From: Gemmatimonadota bacterium
GTDB taxonomy: Bacteria > Gemmatimonadota > Gemmatimonadetes > Gemmatimonadales > Gemmatimonadaceae
DNA: 9,308 bases
NCBI GenBank assembly: GCA_023249395.1
Contig: JAHFCS010000056.1
Location: 1-9,308 of the forward strand
Direction of reading: 5' to 3'
The notes under the pieces are model-generated. The model was not told the DNA's origin. It did not search any database and was given only the letters and a program-made list of their open reading frames with translations. Positions 1 through 8,800 of this stretch are shown here, in pieces. The translations under genes and the position numbers were made by a program. The stretch's first letter is position 1. Each line of letters opens with the position of its first letter.

Positions 1-388
1 ATACGTCGGCGACCTCCTGCCCGAACGTGTTCGGTGCGCGGAGGAACCAAACCTCATTGATGCCGATCGAAGCCAATGCCTGTCGCGTCTCGATCTCGCG
101 TATTTCGGCCAAGGATCGGGCCTGCTCGTAACCGACAAGGTTTTGGCCGGCATCGCCGCGGGTGGTGACGACAACGGCGACCCGCCGATGCTCGTCGAGG
201 ACCGCCTTGGCCAGGTAGCCGGCGATCGTCGACTCGTCATCCGGGTGGGGCGAGATGACGAGAATATCGGCTTTGAACCGTTCATCAGGTGCCGGACTTG
301 TGGCCGGTTGTTGCGCCCTGGCAGCCTGTGCAAGTGTCATCACTGAAAGACAACTGATCAGTGCCAAACGCCGAGATACTGGTCTCAT
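1..388 (-). CDS. PIG-L (LmbE) family deacetylase, exported, N-terminal part
   Basis: This is the first 129 residues of a gene that continues past the left edge of the window. It starts with ATG at 388-386. Residues 1-25 look like a Sec signal peptide (MRPVSRR, then a hydrophobic stretch, then a QAARA|QQ cleavage site), so the enzyme should act in the periplasm or outside. The motif SPHPDDE lies at residues 46-52. In the PIG-L/LmbE family the His and second Asp of HPDD bind zinc and the first Asp acts as general base. TTRGDAG (75-81) and the REIETRQALASIGI segment (97-110) also fit the Rossmann-like fold. The family removes acetyl groups from N-acetylglucosamine-type sugars; this member's substrate is unknown. 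The third zinc ligand lies outside the window. The gene starts 10 bases after the stop of the TPR-PD40 gene, with a weak GAGA Shine-Dalgarno at 400-397 overlapping that stop, so co-translation is likely. Confidence 0.92.
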   Translation of the reverse strand, partial: MRPVSRRLALISCLSVMTLAQAARAQQPATSPAPDERFKADILVISPHPDDESTIAGYLAKAVLDEHRRVAVVVTTRGDAGQNLVGYEQARSLAEIREIETRQALASIGINEVWFLRAPNTFGQEVADV

Positions 389-398
389 ACAGGCATTC

Positions 399-3300
399 TC
401 ACGGCAACACCGAATTGCTCACGAACGCGAGTCGCGTTCCATCCGGCGACCACGACGGCACGTTGATCGTTCCCTGCCCACCGTACACATATGCGATCAC
501 TCGCGCCGGCCCGCCGCCGATGGGCATGAGTCGAATCAGCACGTGTTTGTAGAACGGATGATCGTCCGCGGCAACGTCCGGTGGAAACGAGATGTACGCG
601 ATCCATTTACCGTTCGGCGAGATGTGCGGGAACCAGTTGTTGAAGCCGTCGTTGGTTATCTGTTCCTGTCGGCTGCCGTCGGGGCGCATGTGCCAGATCT
701 GCATCCGACCGCTGCGCACAGAGTTGAAGTAGATGTACTTGCCGTCGGGCGTGTACTCCGGGCCGTCGTCCAGCCCCGGAGACGAAGTGAGCCGGATTTC
801 CTTACCACCCCCCGCCGGAATCTTGTAAACGTCGAACTCATCGTTTCGCTGGCCAACGTACACCAGCCAGCGACCATCGGGTGACCATCCATGTAAGTAC
901 GAAGGTCCTTTCGCGGTGATGCGTTTCGGGGTGCCGCCCGTCGTAGGAACCGTGTAGACGATCGACGCGCCGCTATCTTCGGGCGCATGATTACTGATCG
1001 CCATCATCCGGCCGTCGAAGGAAAGGACGTGATCGTTGTTGTTGCGCGTCGCGAATCCGGTGTTGATCACGCCGGCAGAGCGCGTGGCGAGATCGAAGCG
1101 ATATAGGCGGCCCTCCTGCGCGTAGATCAGAGCTTTCCCGTCGCGGGTCCAATTTGGCGCCTGAAATGATCCGTGATACTGATGCACGATCGTCGCCTTC
1201 CCGGTCGCGACGTCCAGAATCTCGAGGTTGCTGCCGATGTAATCGCGATAGGGAACAAAATCCCGCTTCGCCGGTGTGGTGATGCGGACATTGGTGAACC
1301 CGGCTCGCTCGACGACGGTGTCGTTGTGCGCGCACACGAACAGGCCCACGTACACGGTATCCGGCAGCGACACGCCGGCGAGTTCCTGTGTGACAAGCGT
1401 ATCGCCGAATCGCGCGACTGACATGACGTAGATGCCGTCACGCCGCTCGAGCTGAACGACCGCGTCCGGGTCGGGTAGGCTGTCGCGTGACTTGGCCTCC
1501 TCCGTAATTCCGCCGGTCGTTCGACGGAACTGAAGCGACATCAGTCCATCGCCGTGCAACGCCGCAGTCACGTGCGCGCTGTTGGTCTCGAGCGATGGTC
1601 GAATGGTCCAGCCGATCTTCCGGTGCGCCTCGACTCCTGCGCCGACGAAGCGCGCCCGCGTTGAGAGAATGAAGTTGCCTGTCAGACGCTTCCACACGAA
1701 ATGAAACTCGTCGCGGTCGCTCCACATGTTCTGACCTGAGCCCGCGAGCAGATATTCCTGGCGCTGGGGCTCGTATGACGCGGACCCTGGGCGTCCCGGG
1801 CGACCGACGTCCATTTGCGAGTCGAACATGCCGACCGCACTCTGGGCACCAACGAGTTCGGTCAACGAGCGAACTGCGGCATCGGCGGAATGCCAGTTTG
1901 CTCGCAGCTTCGCGTAGTTCACTCGAGCGCTGTCACGCTTCCCCGCGCTCCAATAAGCGCGAGCCAGGCCGAGGAGCGACTTTGATCGGTTCGGCATCAG
2001 CTCGAGCGACTTGTTGAATGCTTGAATTGCCTCGTTGTATCGTCCCGCATTGAGCAGGGCCTCACCCAGTAGCTCGTGTGCGGGGACGACGGAAGGCGGA
2101 CCTGAATGCACGATCTTCGCGTCCGCGGTGGCTGCGTCGCGAAGTGACGCGACATACGCTTCGACGTCGCCGCGTGCCCTGGCATCCAGCGACGCAACGT
2201 GTGCACGGGCGATCTCGCTCATCGCGCCGGGACCGGCGAAGGACGCAAGGAATCCGTTTGCCGTCACAGTGTCGCGAACAACTCCCGCAGTAAAGGCGGT
2301 TCGGTAAGCACCCTGCTGAGCGAAGAATCGCGAACGCGATGAAGTGCTCGCGGACGGTGAAACGAGCCTCGGAGGTTTGCCGCCATAGCTACTCCAATCC
2401 CCGGTCTCGGTCGCGTAAGTGAAGCGCAACAAGTCCGTCGCATACCGCGCATCGATCGCATCGTCCTTCGAGAAATCCACGTCGCGGAGCACGGCGACAG
2501 CAGTGTCGAGCAGTGCACGCGCTGCTGCATAACGACCCTGTTGCAGATATCCGTACTGAAGCCACGACAGAACGTGGAAACTCAGCTCCGAGTTTGGAAC
2601 GCCTCGATTCTTTACCCACGCACGCGACGCGGCCCATGCGCGCTCGTTCGAGGAGACGACGTCGTCCCACGCCCCGATCTGCACGAAGATGTGCGACGGC
2701 ATGTGAAGCGCGTGCTCGGCATCAGGAGCGATTTTCGCGTAAGCCCGCGCCGCGGCGACGCCACGGGGAGCAAGCTCCGGATTGTCTGTCGCGTGAATCA
2801 GGTAGTGGGCCCCGCCTGGGTGATCCGGTTGCGCCTGGAAGATGCTTTCCGCAAGCGTGATCGCTTCGAGAGTCAGTTGCCGCGTCTCTTCTCTGTTGTA
2901 ACCCGCATTCATCTGGAGCGCGATTGCGAGGAATGCTCTCGCCTCGAGATCCTGCGGATACAGGGAAGTAAGAGATCGCAGCCTTGCAACGTAGCCGCGG
3001 GTGCGCGTCGCAAGATCGGCATTCTGGTAGAGGGCTTCGACGGCTTCGCCATAAGCGCGCTCGCGATCCGTTGCAGCAAGCTTCAGCCGTGCTTCGGGAG
3101 TGGGAGCCAGGCGAGCGAGTGCGGCACGCGCGGAATCGGGATAGTCGAGCCCCCACACCAGCTTTGCGTAGGTTAGCGCTTCGCCCCAGTAGGCGATGGC
3201 GAAGCCGTGATCCGCGCGCTGTGCCTCGCGGAACGCATCTGCGGCATCTTCGTACTCGAAGCTGTGCAGAAGTGCGAGACCGCGAAGGAATGAGGTCTGC

Positions 3301-3458
3301 GCGGCGGGCTTTCCGGAATTGGGAAAGCTCACTGTTCCCAGGTGCTCCCCGGAGTGCGCGCCCGCCGCATGGTCGTGCCCTGCGGTTTCCTGCGCAGCTG
3401 ATGCAGTCGAGACCTGCAGCAGAAGCGTGAGTGTCAGCACTGCGGCGGGGAATTTCAT
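399..3458 (-). CDS. TPR domain fused to TolB-like PD40 beta-propeller protein, exported
   Basis: 1019 residues with an ATG start and a good Shine-Dalgarno, AGAGAGGA at 3472-3465. Residues 1-21 form a Sec signal peptide. Residues about 50-545 are alpha-helical TPR-like repeats. The clearest is at 457-515 (HELLGEALLNAGRYNEAIQA and the following helices); HYLIHATDNPE (218-228) and HALHMPSHIFVQIGAWDD (249-266) are motifs I associate with a family of secreted TPR proteins. Residues about 545-730 resemble the beta-sandwich, laminin-G/DUF1349-like part of proteins usually annotated 'biopolymer transporter TolR'. Residues 735-1019 hold six PD40 motifs: NWTRDGKALIY (769), LSFDGRMMAIS (812), GWSPDGRWLVYV (857), EYTPDGKYIYF (901), HISPNGKWIAYI (945) and SWSPDGTRLAFV (1002). 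They suggest a six-bladed propeller like that of TolB. No enzyme active site is recognised; binding or scaffolding in the envelope is inferred. The 'TolR' name does not imply membership of the Tol-Pal TolR family. The fusion of both halves in one reading frame is unusual. Confidence 0.93.
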   Translation of the reverse strand: MKFPAAVLTLTLLLQVSTASAAQETAGHDHAAGAHSGEHLGTVSFPNSGKPAAQTSFLRGLALLHSFEYEDAADAFREAQRADHGFAIAYWGEALTYAKLVWGLDYPDSARAALARLAPTPEARLKLAATDRERAYGEAVEALYQNADLATRTRGYVARLRSLTSLYPQDLEARAFLAIALQMNAGYNREETRQLTLEAITLAESIFQAQPDHPGGAHYLIHATDNPELAPRGVAAARAYAKIAPDAEHALHMPSHIFVQIGAWDDVVSSNERAWAASRAWVKNRGVPNSELSFHVLSWLQYGYLQQGRYAAARALLDTAVAVLRDVDFSKDDAIDARYATDLLRFTYATETGDWSSYGGKPPRLVSPSASTSSRSRFFAQQGAYRTAFTAGVVRDTVTANGFLASFAGPGAMSEIARAHVASLDARARGDVEAYVASLRDAATADAKIVHSGPPSVVPAHELLGEALLNAGRYNEAIQAFNKSLELMPNRSKSLLGLARAYWSAGKRDSARVNYAKLRANWHSADAAVRSLTELVGAQSAVGMFDSQMDVGRPGRPGSASYEPQRQEYLLAGSGQNMWSDRDEFHFVWKRLTGNFILSTRARFVGAGVEAHRKIGWTIRPSLETNSAHVTAALHGDGLMSLQFRRTTGGITEEAKSRDSLPDPDAVVQLERRDGIYVMSVARFGDTLVTQELAGVSLPDTVYVGLFVCAHNDTVVERAGFTNVRITTPAKRDFVPYRDYIGSNLEILDVATGKATIVHQYHGSFQAPNWTRDGKALIYAQEGRLYRFDLATRSAGVINTGFATRNNNDHVLSFDGRMMAISNHAPEDSGASIVYTVPTTGGTPKRITAKGPSYLHGWSPDGRWLVYVGQRNDEFDVYKIPAGGGKEIRLTSSPGLDDGPEYTPDGKYIYFNSVRSGRMQIWHMRPDGSRQEQITNDGFNNWFPHISPNGKWIAYISFPPDVAADDHPFYKHVLIRLMPIGGGPARVIAYVYGGQGTINVPSWSPDGTRLAFVSNSVLP

Positions 3459-3584
3459 CTCGGGTCCTCTCTGGCGGAGAAAGCACTAAATTGCTGCGTC
3501 GTCGAAGCTAGTGGTGCCTTCGTTGGTTGCTAGAGTGTCTCCGATACTCGCGTTCACTCCAGGTCGAACAAGACTGAGTTCCCG
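3459..3584. other. Intergenic gap between DUF1080 and TPR-PD40 genes
   Basis: This 126-base gap is the longest in the window. It holds the Shine-Dalgarno of the TPR-PD40 gene (AGAGAGGA, 3472-3465). I see only weak inverted repeats (CGAAG...CTTCG, 5-base arms) and no T-run, so no intrinsic terminator. No convincing -35/-10 pair is visible. An internal promoter is possible but unsupported. Confidence 0.5.
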
Positions 3585-4289
3585 TCACGGGCTGGTTGTC
3601 AGTCTCCTGATCGGAGTCAACAGAAGTTTCCGGAACTCGACTTCAGAACCCTCTGACTGCAGAGCGATCCGGCCATGGTCGGCGGTGGCGTTCAAGCCAT
3701 CATTCACCAGGTGTCTGTTGACCCAGACCCTGATCGAGCGGCCGAGCGCCTCGATCACCATTGTGTTCCACTCACCGAGTGGCGTCTCGGAGTCGTCCGT
3801 CAGGTTGCGGATGCGCCGAGCCTTCCCTTCGGTCGTTCCCCATTGGTCACGCGGTCCGCGCCGACTCTCCATATCGGGCACCCGAATGTCTTCCAGAATG
3901 CACCAGAAATCCCCGGCGTTGCCGTACTCCATCTGCACCTCGATCGAGCGCGGGAACATGCCGTAGAGAGCACGCGGGGTCGAAGCGTGCACGAGAACGC
4001 CGGCGTTCCCGGGTGTGGCAGCGAAGCGGTACTCGACTTCCAGCCTGTAGTCGCGATAGCTGGAGTCGGTGAGGAGATGCCCGCGAGGCTCGCCCAGGCT
4101 CACGAGTGATCCATTGCGCACAATGAAGGGGCCGCGAAGCTGCGGACTGGAATCGGCTGCGGGGACGTCGGCATGCCAGCCGGTGAGATCCCGGCCGTTA
4201 AACAGGCTCTGCGTCTGCAGGTGCGACGTGCAGCCGGACAGCGAGCTGAATGCGGCAGCAACGAAGACCGCCATGAATTGGAATCTCAA
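3585..4289 (-). CDS. 3-keto-disaccharide hydrolase (DUF1080) lipoprotein
   Basis: 234 residues. The N-terminus has an arginine, a hydrophobic core and a lipobox, LSGC, with Cys20 as the lipidated residue, so this should be a membrane-anchored lipoprotein. The mature part matches the 3-keto-disaccharide hydrolase family (PF06439, formerly DUF1080), a concanavalin-like beta-sandwich. Diagnostic segments are SLFNGRDLTGW (28-38), GNAGVLVHAS (94-103), RSIEVQMEYGNAGDFW (114-129), LGEWNTMVIEALG (171-183) and the C-terminal GRIALQSEGSEVEFRKLLL (206-224). Some characterised members cleave 3-keto-glycosides formed by Gfo/Idh/MocA-type dehydrogenases; others are uncharacterised, so activity here is inferred. 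The start is TTG at 4289-4287: it has AGGAG 9 bases upstream and supplies the Arg2 a signal peptide needs, whereas the ATG at 4274 lacks both. The gene begins 12 bases after the esterase stop. Length is within the usual range for a single-domain member. Confidence 0.93.
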   Translation of the reverse strand: MRFQFMAVFVAAAFSSLSGCTSHLQTQSLFNGRDLTGWHADVPAADSSPQLRGPFIVRNGSLVSLGEPRGHLLTDSSYRDYRLEVEYRFAATPGNAGVLVHASTPRALYGMFPRSIEVQMEYGNAGDFWCILEDIRVPDMESRRGPRDQWGTTEGKARRIRNLTDDSETPLGEWNTMVIEALGRSIRVWVNRHLVNDGLNATADHGRIALQSEGSEVEFRKLLLTPIRRLTTSP

Positions 4290-4298
4290 GTCTCCAGT

Positions 4299-4304
4299 CT
4301 CCTA
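4299..4304 (-). promoter_or_regulatory. Ribosome binding site overlapping the esterase stop codon
   Basis: On the minus strand the sequence reads TAGGAG. The TAG is the stop codon of the carboxylesterase gene and the AGGAG is the Shine-Dalgarno of the DUF1080 gene, 9 bases before its TTG start. This overlap supports the TTG as the true start and suggests translational coupling: the ribosome terminating on the esterase sits on the next gene's binding site. Confidence 0.65.
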
Positions 4305-5759
4305 CGGACGCACCTCACCCCGCGCGCGCGCACGCGCGTCAAGCGAGTCGTATAGCGCTTGACGCAGCTGCCGCTTAGCGGCGAGCTGCGGACCGAGCTC
4401 CATGTATTGCTCGTTCACTCGATCATATGCCGGCCAGCGCGGCCACTTCCCTTGTGCAGGCGGCCCGTTGGGATTTCCCGAGGTCGCGAACGCCGCCCAG
4501 TAGTCGCTCATGGCATCGGCGAGCATTGCGTCGTACGACGTGTGACCGGCGGACGCCTGCAACGGCTGGCTGCGCCCGAACACGAAGGTGATCTCGGCGG
4601 AATGATAGGCGCCTCGCGCACGGCTCACGCTGTCGTCGCCGACACGGGTGAATTGATAGAGCCAGGCTGGCGTGCCGTGCAAGGTGATGAGTCGCGCCAT
4701 GGCCCGGCTCGGCGCGCCGAAGAACGACTGCGGCTCGTCAGCATTGCTTCCAATGATGATAGGCACGACGTTCGCCTCGCCGCGCAGAATGGCTGAGTCG
4801 ACAGGCTGTCGCAACAGATTGCCTTCAATGGTGGGCCAGAGAATCGGCTGCGCCGGGCCTCCCGCGACGCGCGCGGTTGCTGCGAGCAGAGAGTCAGCGT
4901 TCAGCGCGCGCAAGCGAGCCGCGGTTACATCGATTCCGTCTACGCCGAGCGCAGCGGCAATTCGCACGCCGGTCGCCTCGGCGGAATCGCGTCGGGGAAT
5001 GACAGGGCCGGCGGCAATACCGCTTTCCATGATGGCACCGCGAAAGAGTCCTTTCGCAAGCGGCGATGCGAGCAGCGCACTGACGCTCATTGAGCCGGCG
5101 GATTCGCCGAAGATAGTGACGCGCGCCGGATCGCCACCAAAGCGCCCGATGTTGCGCTGCACCCACTGGAGTGCGGCAACCTGGTCGAGGAGACCGTAGT
5201 TGCCTGACCCGTATGTTGGCGTCTCGCGCGAGAGTGCCGGGTGCGCGAGAAATCCAAACGGCCCGAGGCGGTAGTTGAAGGTGACGACGACAATACCCTT
5301 GCGCGCCAGCACGGAGCCGTCGTGTCGCTCCTCACCGCCGAATCCGGCGAAGAAGCCGCCGCCATGGATCCACACCATCACTGGGCGCCGGCCCGACGTG
5401 GATGGTGTCGTGACGTTGAGGTAGAGACAATCCTCGGAGATCCCGGCGGTGAAGGGATCGATGTCGCCGTATGGCTGGAGCTGCATGCAGTTGTGCCCCA
5501 GCATCTGCGCGGGTCGCACGCCATCCCAGTTGGCGGGTGGCTGCGGCGCGCGCCAGCGAAGATCGCCTACCGGCGGCGCGGCGTACGGGATGCCCTTGAA
5601 CACGAGCAGACCCGATGAGTCGACACGGCCGGCGAGTGCGCCGGCATCGACCACGACGCGCGGCGCCGCGGGATTGGATGCAACGCTCGCTTGCTGGGTG
5701 TAACAGCCGATCAGTGAAGAAACAAATGTCAGGGCGATGCCGGCCGCGTCAATCCGCAC
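4302..5759 (-). CDS. Type-B carboxylesterase (alpha/beta hydrolase) lipoprotein
   Basis: 485 residues, GTG start preceded by a strong GAGGAGG Shine-Dalgarno (5770-5764). The N-terminus has a hydrophobic stretch ending in a lipobox, LIGC (Cys19), pointing to a lipoprotein. Family marks of carboxylesterase type B (PF00135) are clear: VFKGIPYAAPPVGDLRWRAP (53-72), EDCLYLNV (109-116), the oxyanion-hole motif HGGGF (132-136), NYGLLDQVAALQWVQRNI (187-204), the nucleophile elbow GESAG (218-222, Ser220), the acidic residue in GSNADE (Glu342) and the catalytic His in AYHSAEI (His386). The expected reaction is hydrolysis of carboxylic esters; the substrate is unknown. The spacing from Glu342 to His386 is only 44 residues, about half of that in Bacillus subtilis PnbA as I remember it (Glu310, His399), so a helical segment seems to be missing. 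The C-terminus is Ala/Arg-rich. The DUF1080 gene follows after 12 bases. Confidence 0.96.
   Translation of the reverse strand: MRIDAAGIALTFVSSLIGCYTQQASVASNPAAPRVVVDAGALAGRVDSSGLLVFKGIPYAAPPVGDLRWRAPQPPANWDGVRPAQMLGHNCMQLQPYGDIDPFTAGISEDCLYLNVTTPSTSGRRPVMVWIHGGGFFAGFGGEERHDGSVLARKGIVVVTFNYRLGPFGFLAHPALSRETPTYGSGNYGLLDQVAALQWVQRNIGRFGGDPARVTIFGESAGSMSVSALLASPLAKGLFRGAIMESGIAAGPVIPRRDSAEATGVRIAAALGVDGIDVTAARLRALNADSLLAATARVAGGPAQPILWPTIEGNLLRQPVDSAILRGEANVVPIIIGSNADEPQSFFGAPSRAMARLITLHGTPAWLYQFTRVGDDSVSRARGAYHSAEITFVFGRSQPLQASAGHTSYDAMLADAMSDYWAAFATSGNPNGPPAQGKWPRWPAYDRVNEQYMELGPQLAAKRQLRQALYDSLDARARARGEVRP
4321..4339. repeat. Alternating purine-pyrimidine (CG/CA) tract
   Basis: Nineteen bases of strict pyrimidine-purine alternation, mostly CG, lie at the very end of the esterase coding region, where they encode an Ala-Arg repeat. 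Such tracts can adopt Z-DNA under negative supercoiling (known biophysics). Here codon bias for Ala and Arg in a GC-rich genome is a sufficient explanation. Confidence 0.4.
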
Positions 5760-5763
5760 GAGT

Positions 5764-5770
5764 CCTCCTC
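5764..5770 (-). promoter_or_regulatory. Strong Shine-Dalgarno deciding a GTG start
   Basis: GAGGAGG on the minus strand lies just before the GTG at 5759-5757 (4 bases after AGGAGG, or 7 if the upstream GAGG pairs). It is close to the full anti-Shine-Dalgarno complement. No ATG lies between this GTG and the lipobox, so the GTG is the only start that gives a complete signal peptide. Confidence 0.75.
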
Positions 5771-5813
5771 AGTATTGCGCGAGTGGTGTGAATGATCTCG
5801 AAGGATTCGTCAT
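5769..5813 (-). other. Possible 14-codon leader mini-ORF before the esterase
   Basis: In the 89-base gap between the amidohydrolase and esterase genes, an ATG at 5813-5811 opens a 14-codon frame (MTNPSRSFTPLAQY). It has a GAGG Shine-Dalgarno 7 bases upstream (5824-5821). Its TGA (5771-5769) overlaps the esterase's GAGGAGG by two bases. This could be a translated leader that helps load ribosomes on the esterase. A frame this short can also arise by chance, and the peptide matches nothing I recognise. Confidence 0.22.
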
Positions 5814-5848
5814 TGCTCAACCTCGGCCGGAGTTTGCCAACGGGGAGT

Positions 5849-8800
5849 CTAATCCCGCCAGGTTGGCTTCGGCGCAGGTGTCGGATGATTTCCGATTTGC
5901 GCCATCGTCCGAGCGTCGTAGATCCGGCCGTTCACTATCACGTATTGCACTGTCGCCGTATTCCTGATCTCGGCAAGTGGGTTGGCGTCCAGCACTATCA
6001 TGTCCGCAAGCTTCCCGGTCTCGAGTGAGCCGATGTCTCCATCCAGGCCCAGTGCCTTCGCGCCGTTCAATGTCGCAGCGCGAAGAGCTTCATGATTCGT
6101 CATGCCGCCCATCGCCATCATCCATATCTCCCAGTGCTCGCCCATGCCGTGCAGCTGTCCATGCGCTCCGGTGGACACCACGACGCCTCGGTCGTTCAGC
6201 GCCTTCGCCGACTTCGCCACATCCACGAAAAAGTAGTCGTCGTTCGCCGCCATCTGGCGACGCCGCGAGCGTGAATCGAGCACACCACGCGGGAAGTAGT
6301 ACTGCAGCCTGGCGTTCTCCCACACGTTCGTGTTCTGGTACCAGTAGTACTCACCACTCATTCCGCCGTAAGCCACAATGAAAGTCGGCGTGTACGCTGT
6401 CTTCGATTCTGATATCAGCCGCAGCATGTCCTCGTACAGCGGCGCGAGCGGAAGATTGTGCTCGAGCGTGGTGTGTCCGTCGAGGAACATCGTGGTGTTC
6501 ACGGCAAATGTCGATCCGCCCTCCGGAACTACCATCATGCCGAGCTGCCGAGCAGCTTCGATGATCTGCTGGCGAGCGTCGCGGCGCGGCTGGTTGTAGC
6601 TCTTGACACTGAATGCACCAACTGCCTGCATCCGGCGCAGATGCGTCAGCGCGTCGTCGAACGATGTCGTGATCGCCTTTGCGTTCCCTTCCGCTCCATA
6701 CAGGATGGTGCCGGTCGAGAAAAGGCGCGGTGCGATCATTCCACCTGCGCGCGCCGTCTCGGATGTCGAGAAGACCATCTCGGTGGAATTCGACGGATCG
6801 TGCATCGTGGTAGTCCCGAACGCGAGACTCGCGAGGAATCCCCAATTCGTCCGCGGCGCGATGCCGCTCGAGCCCGTACTGATGTGAGCATGTGCGTCTA
6901 CAAACCCGGGCATGATGTACTTGCCTGTCACATCGATGCGCCGGGTATCGGCGGGAATCTGAATGTTGGCGCCCGCGCCGACGTAGGTAATCCGGTTGCG
7001 ATCGACAAGAACTGTCGCGTTTGGAATCACTTCATTGCCCTTCATCGTGATCACTGTCGCGCCGGTGAGAGCGAGCCGTCCGGTCGGACGGTCCGCTGCC
7101 GCCATGAAGCCGATCGGAATGCCTTTGCTTTCCGGATCCTTCCGCACCGTCGTGGTATCCTCGGTCTCGAATGCAAAGGTCGCTGAGATATCGCGCTGAT
7201 AGAGCTCGGGACCGAGCGCCCAGTACACGCGACGCGAGTCGGGCGACCAGTGGAGATAGACACCAGCGTCGCGCGAGATGCGCTTCGCCGGGAAGTCGGT
7301 GACGGTGGTGCTCACGTCGACGCCCTTGCCGGTAAGAGGGAGCGTCGCGACATACGCATTGAAGCGCTCGACCCACGCCACGAACTTCTCGTCCGGCGAA
7401 GGCACGAACTCCGTAGCGTTCTCGGCCAGCAGGTGCACGCGTCGATCTCCGCCAGTGAGGTTGACGCTGATCAGTGCTGCTTTTTGAGCTTCCTGCGAAG
7501 CGAGGAAGATCCGGTCGCCTGCCTTGTTGAATCTTGGCGTTGAGCCATCTTCTGTAACGAGCTCCGGCTCGCCACCCGCAGCGGATACCGTGTATATCCC
7601 GCGGTCCTGGTTGTAGAGTGACGACCTGAGTCCGTCGCCGCCGGTTCTCCGGAAAACGATCTGTTGGCCGTTCCCGGAAAATCTCGGCTCAACGTAGTGG
7701 CCTGTCTTCGTCGTGATCTTTCGACCCCGACTGCCATCGAGTCCGACGACGCGAATCGCGCCAAACAAATCGTCGTCCCATGTGGCATACACCAGGGTCC
7801 GTCCGTCGGGCGACCACGATGGGAAGAGCTCGAAGTTGACTTCATCATCGGTTACGCGACGCGGCTTGCCATTGGGCAGCTCCTTCACCCAGAGCTTGCC
7901 GAGCGAGGTGTATACGACGCGGCGCTGATCGGGTGAGACGGTCACCCAGCGAAGCATCTTTACATCGAAGCTGTCGGGCGCAACACGCTGTGCCGTGCGC
8001 ACTGCGTCGGTGATCGTCTGATGCACGCGCGCAGTGAACGGAATACTCGCGACGCGACCGGAAGCGACATCAACTGAATTGATTCTTCCCTGAGCCCAGA
8101 TCACGATTGTCCTTCCATCTGGCATCCAGTCGTAGCCGGGATACGTGCCGTAGATCGCCCATGCTTCCTGCTGGTCGTGATCGAGACCGTCCCACACGGG
8201 ACGCTCACGCCCCGAATCCATGTCGCGCGTCCAGAGAACACTCTTCAGTCCAACCCGGCGCACGAATGCCATTGTCTTACCGTCGGGCGAGAGCTGCGGA
8301 CGGAGCGCGCTGCCTGCGCCGCCGATGACGGTGGTGCGGTTGCCCGTCTGTCGATCGAGCCGCTGCACGACGTATATCTGTGAGTGCGCGTCGCGATTGT
8401 ACTGGAAGCCGCTGCCGGGTGAAACGTCTTCGGTGAAATAGACATAGCGCCCATCATTTGAAACGATCGGCTCGGTTGCGTTCTGCTCCCAGTTGCGACG
8501 ATCCGTAAGCTTGAGTCCGCCGCCGCCGGAGGAGTGGTACAGCCACATCTCGCCTGCGCCCAGTGAGCGCGTGTTGCGGAAATGCTTGCGATTTACGAGG
8601 TACTGTCCGTCAGGGGTCCATGCAGGATTGGAGACTTCGCGCTCTTTCTCCTTTGACACCTGGCGGAGATCCTTTCCGCTCGAGTTCATGGTCCAGACGT
8701 TGGTGATCCCGTCCCGATCGGAGGCGAATGCGATGCGTCTGCCATCGGGTGAGAAGCGCGGCTGCATTTCGTACGCGGCGCCACCAAGTATGAGCGTCGC

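Noticed and set aside
255..884. Long plus-strand open frame of 209 codons
   Set aside because: It lies antisense to the PIG-L and TPR-PD40 genes, its product is Arg/His-rich with no recognisable domain, and the minus-strand genes there have clear family motifs. It is a GC-driven shadow.
2722..3486. Minus-strand open frame of 254 codons overlapping the TPR gene
   Set aside because: Its translation is low-complexity and Arg/Ser-rich, with no domain, and it overlaps the well-supported TPR coding frame along nearly its whole length.
3488..3512. Weak inverted repeat CGAAG...CTTCG in the 126-base gap considered as a terminator
   Set aside because: The stem is only five base pairs with a ten-base loop, and no T-run follows on either strand.
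4272..4274. ATG as the start of the DUF1080 gene
   Set aside because: It lacks a well-placed Shine-Dalgarno and would remove the only positive charge from the signal peptide n-region. The TTG at 4289 has both.
6458..7186. Plus-strand open frame of 242 codons
   Set aside because: It is antisense to the catalytic amidohydrolase domain and its translation has no recognisable family features.
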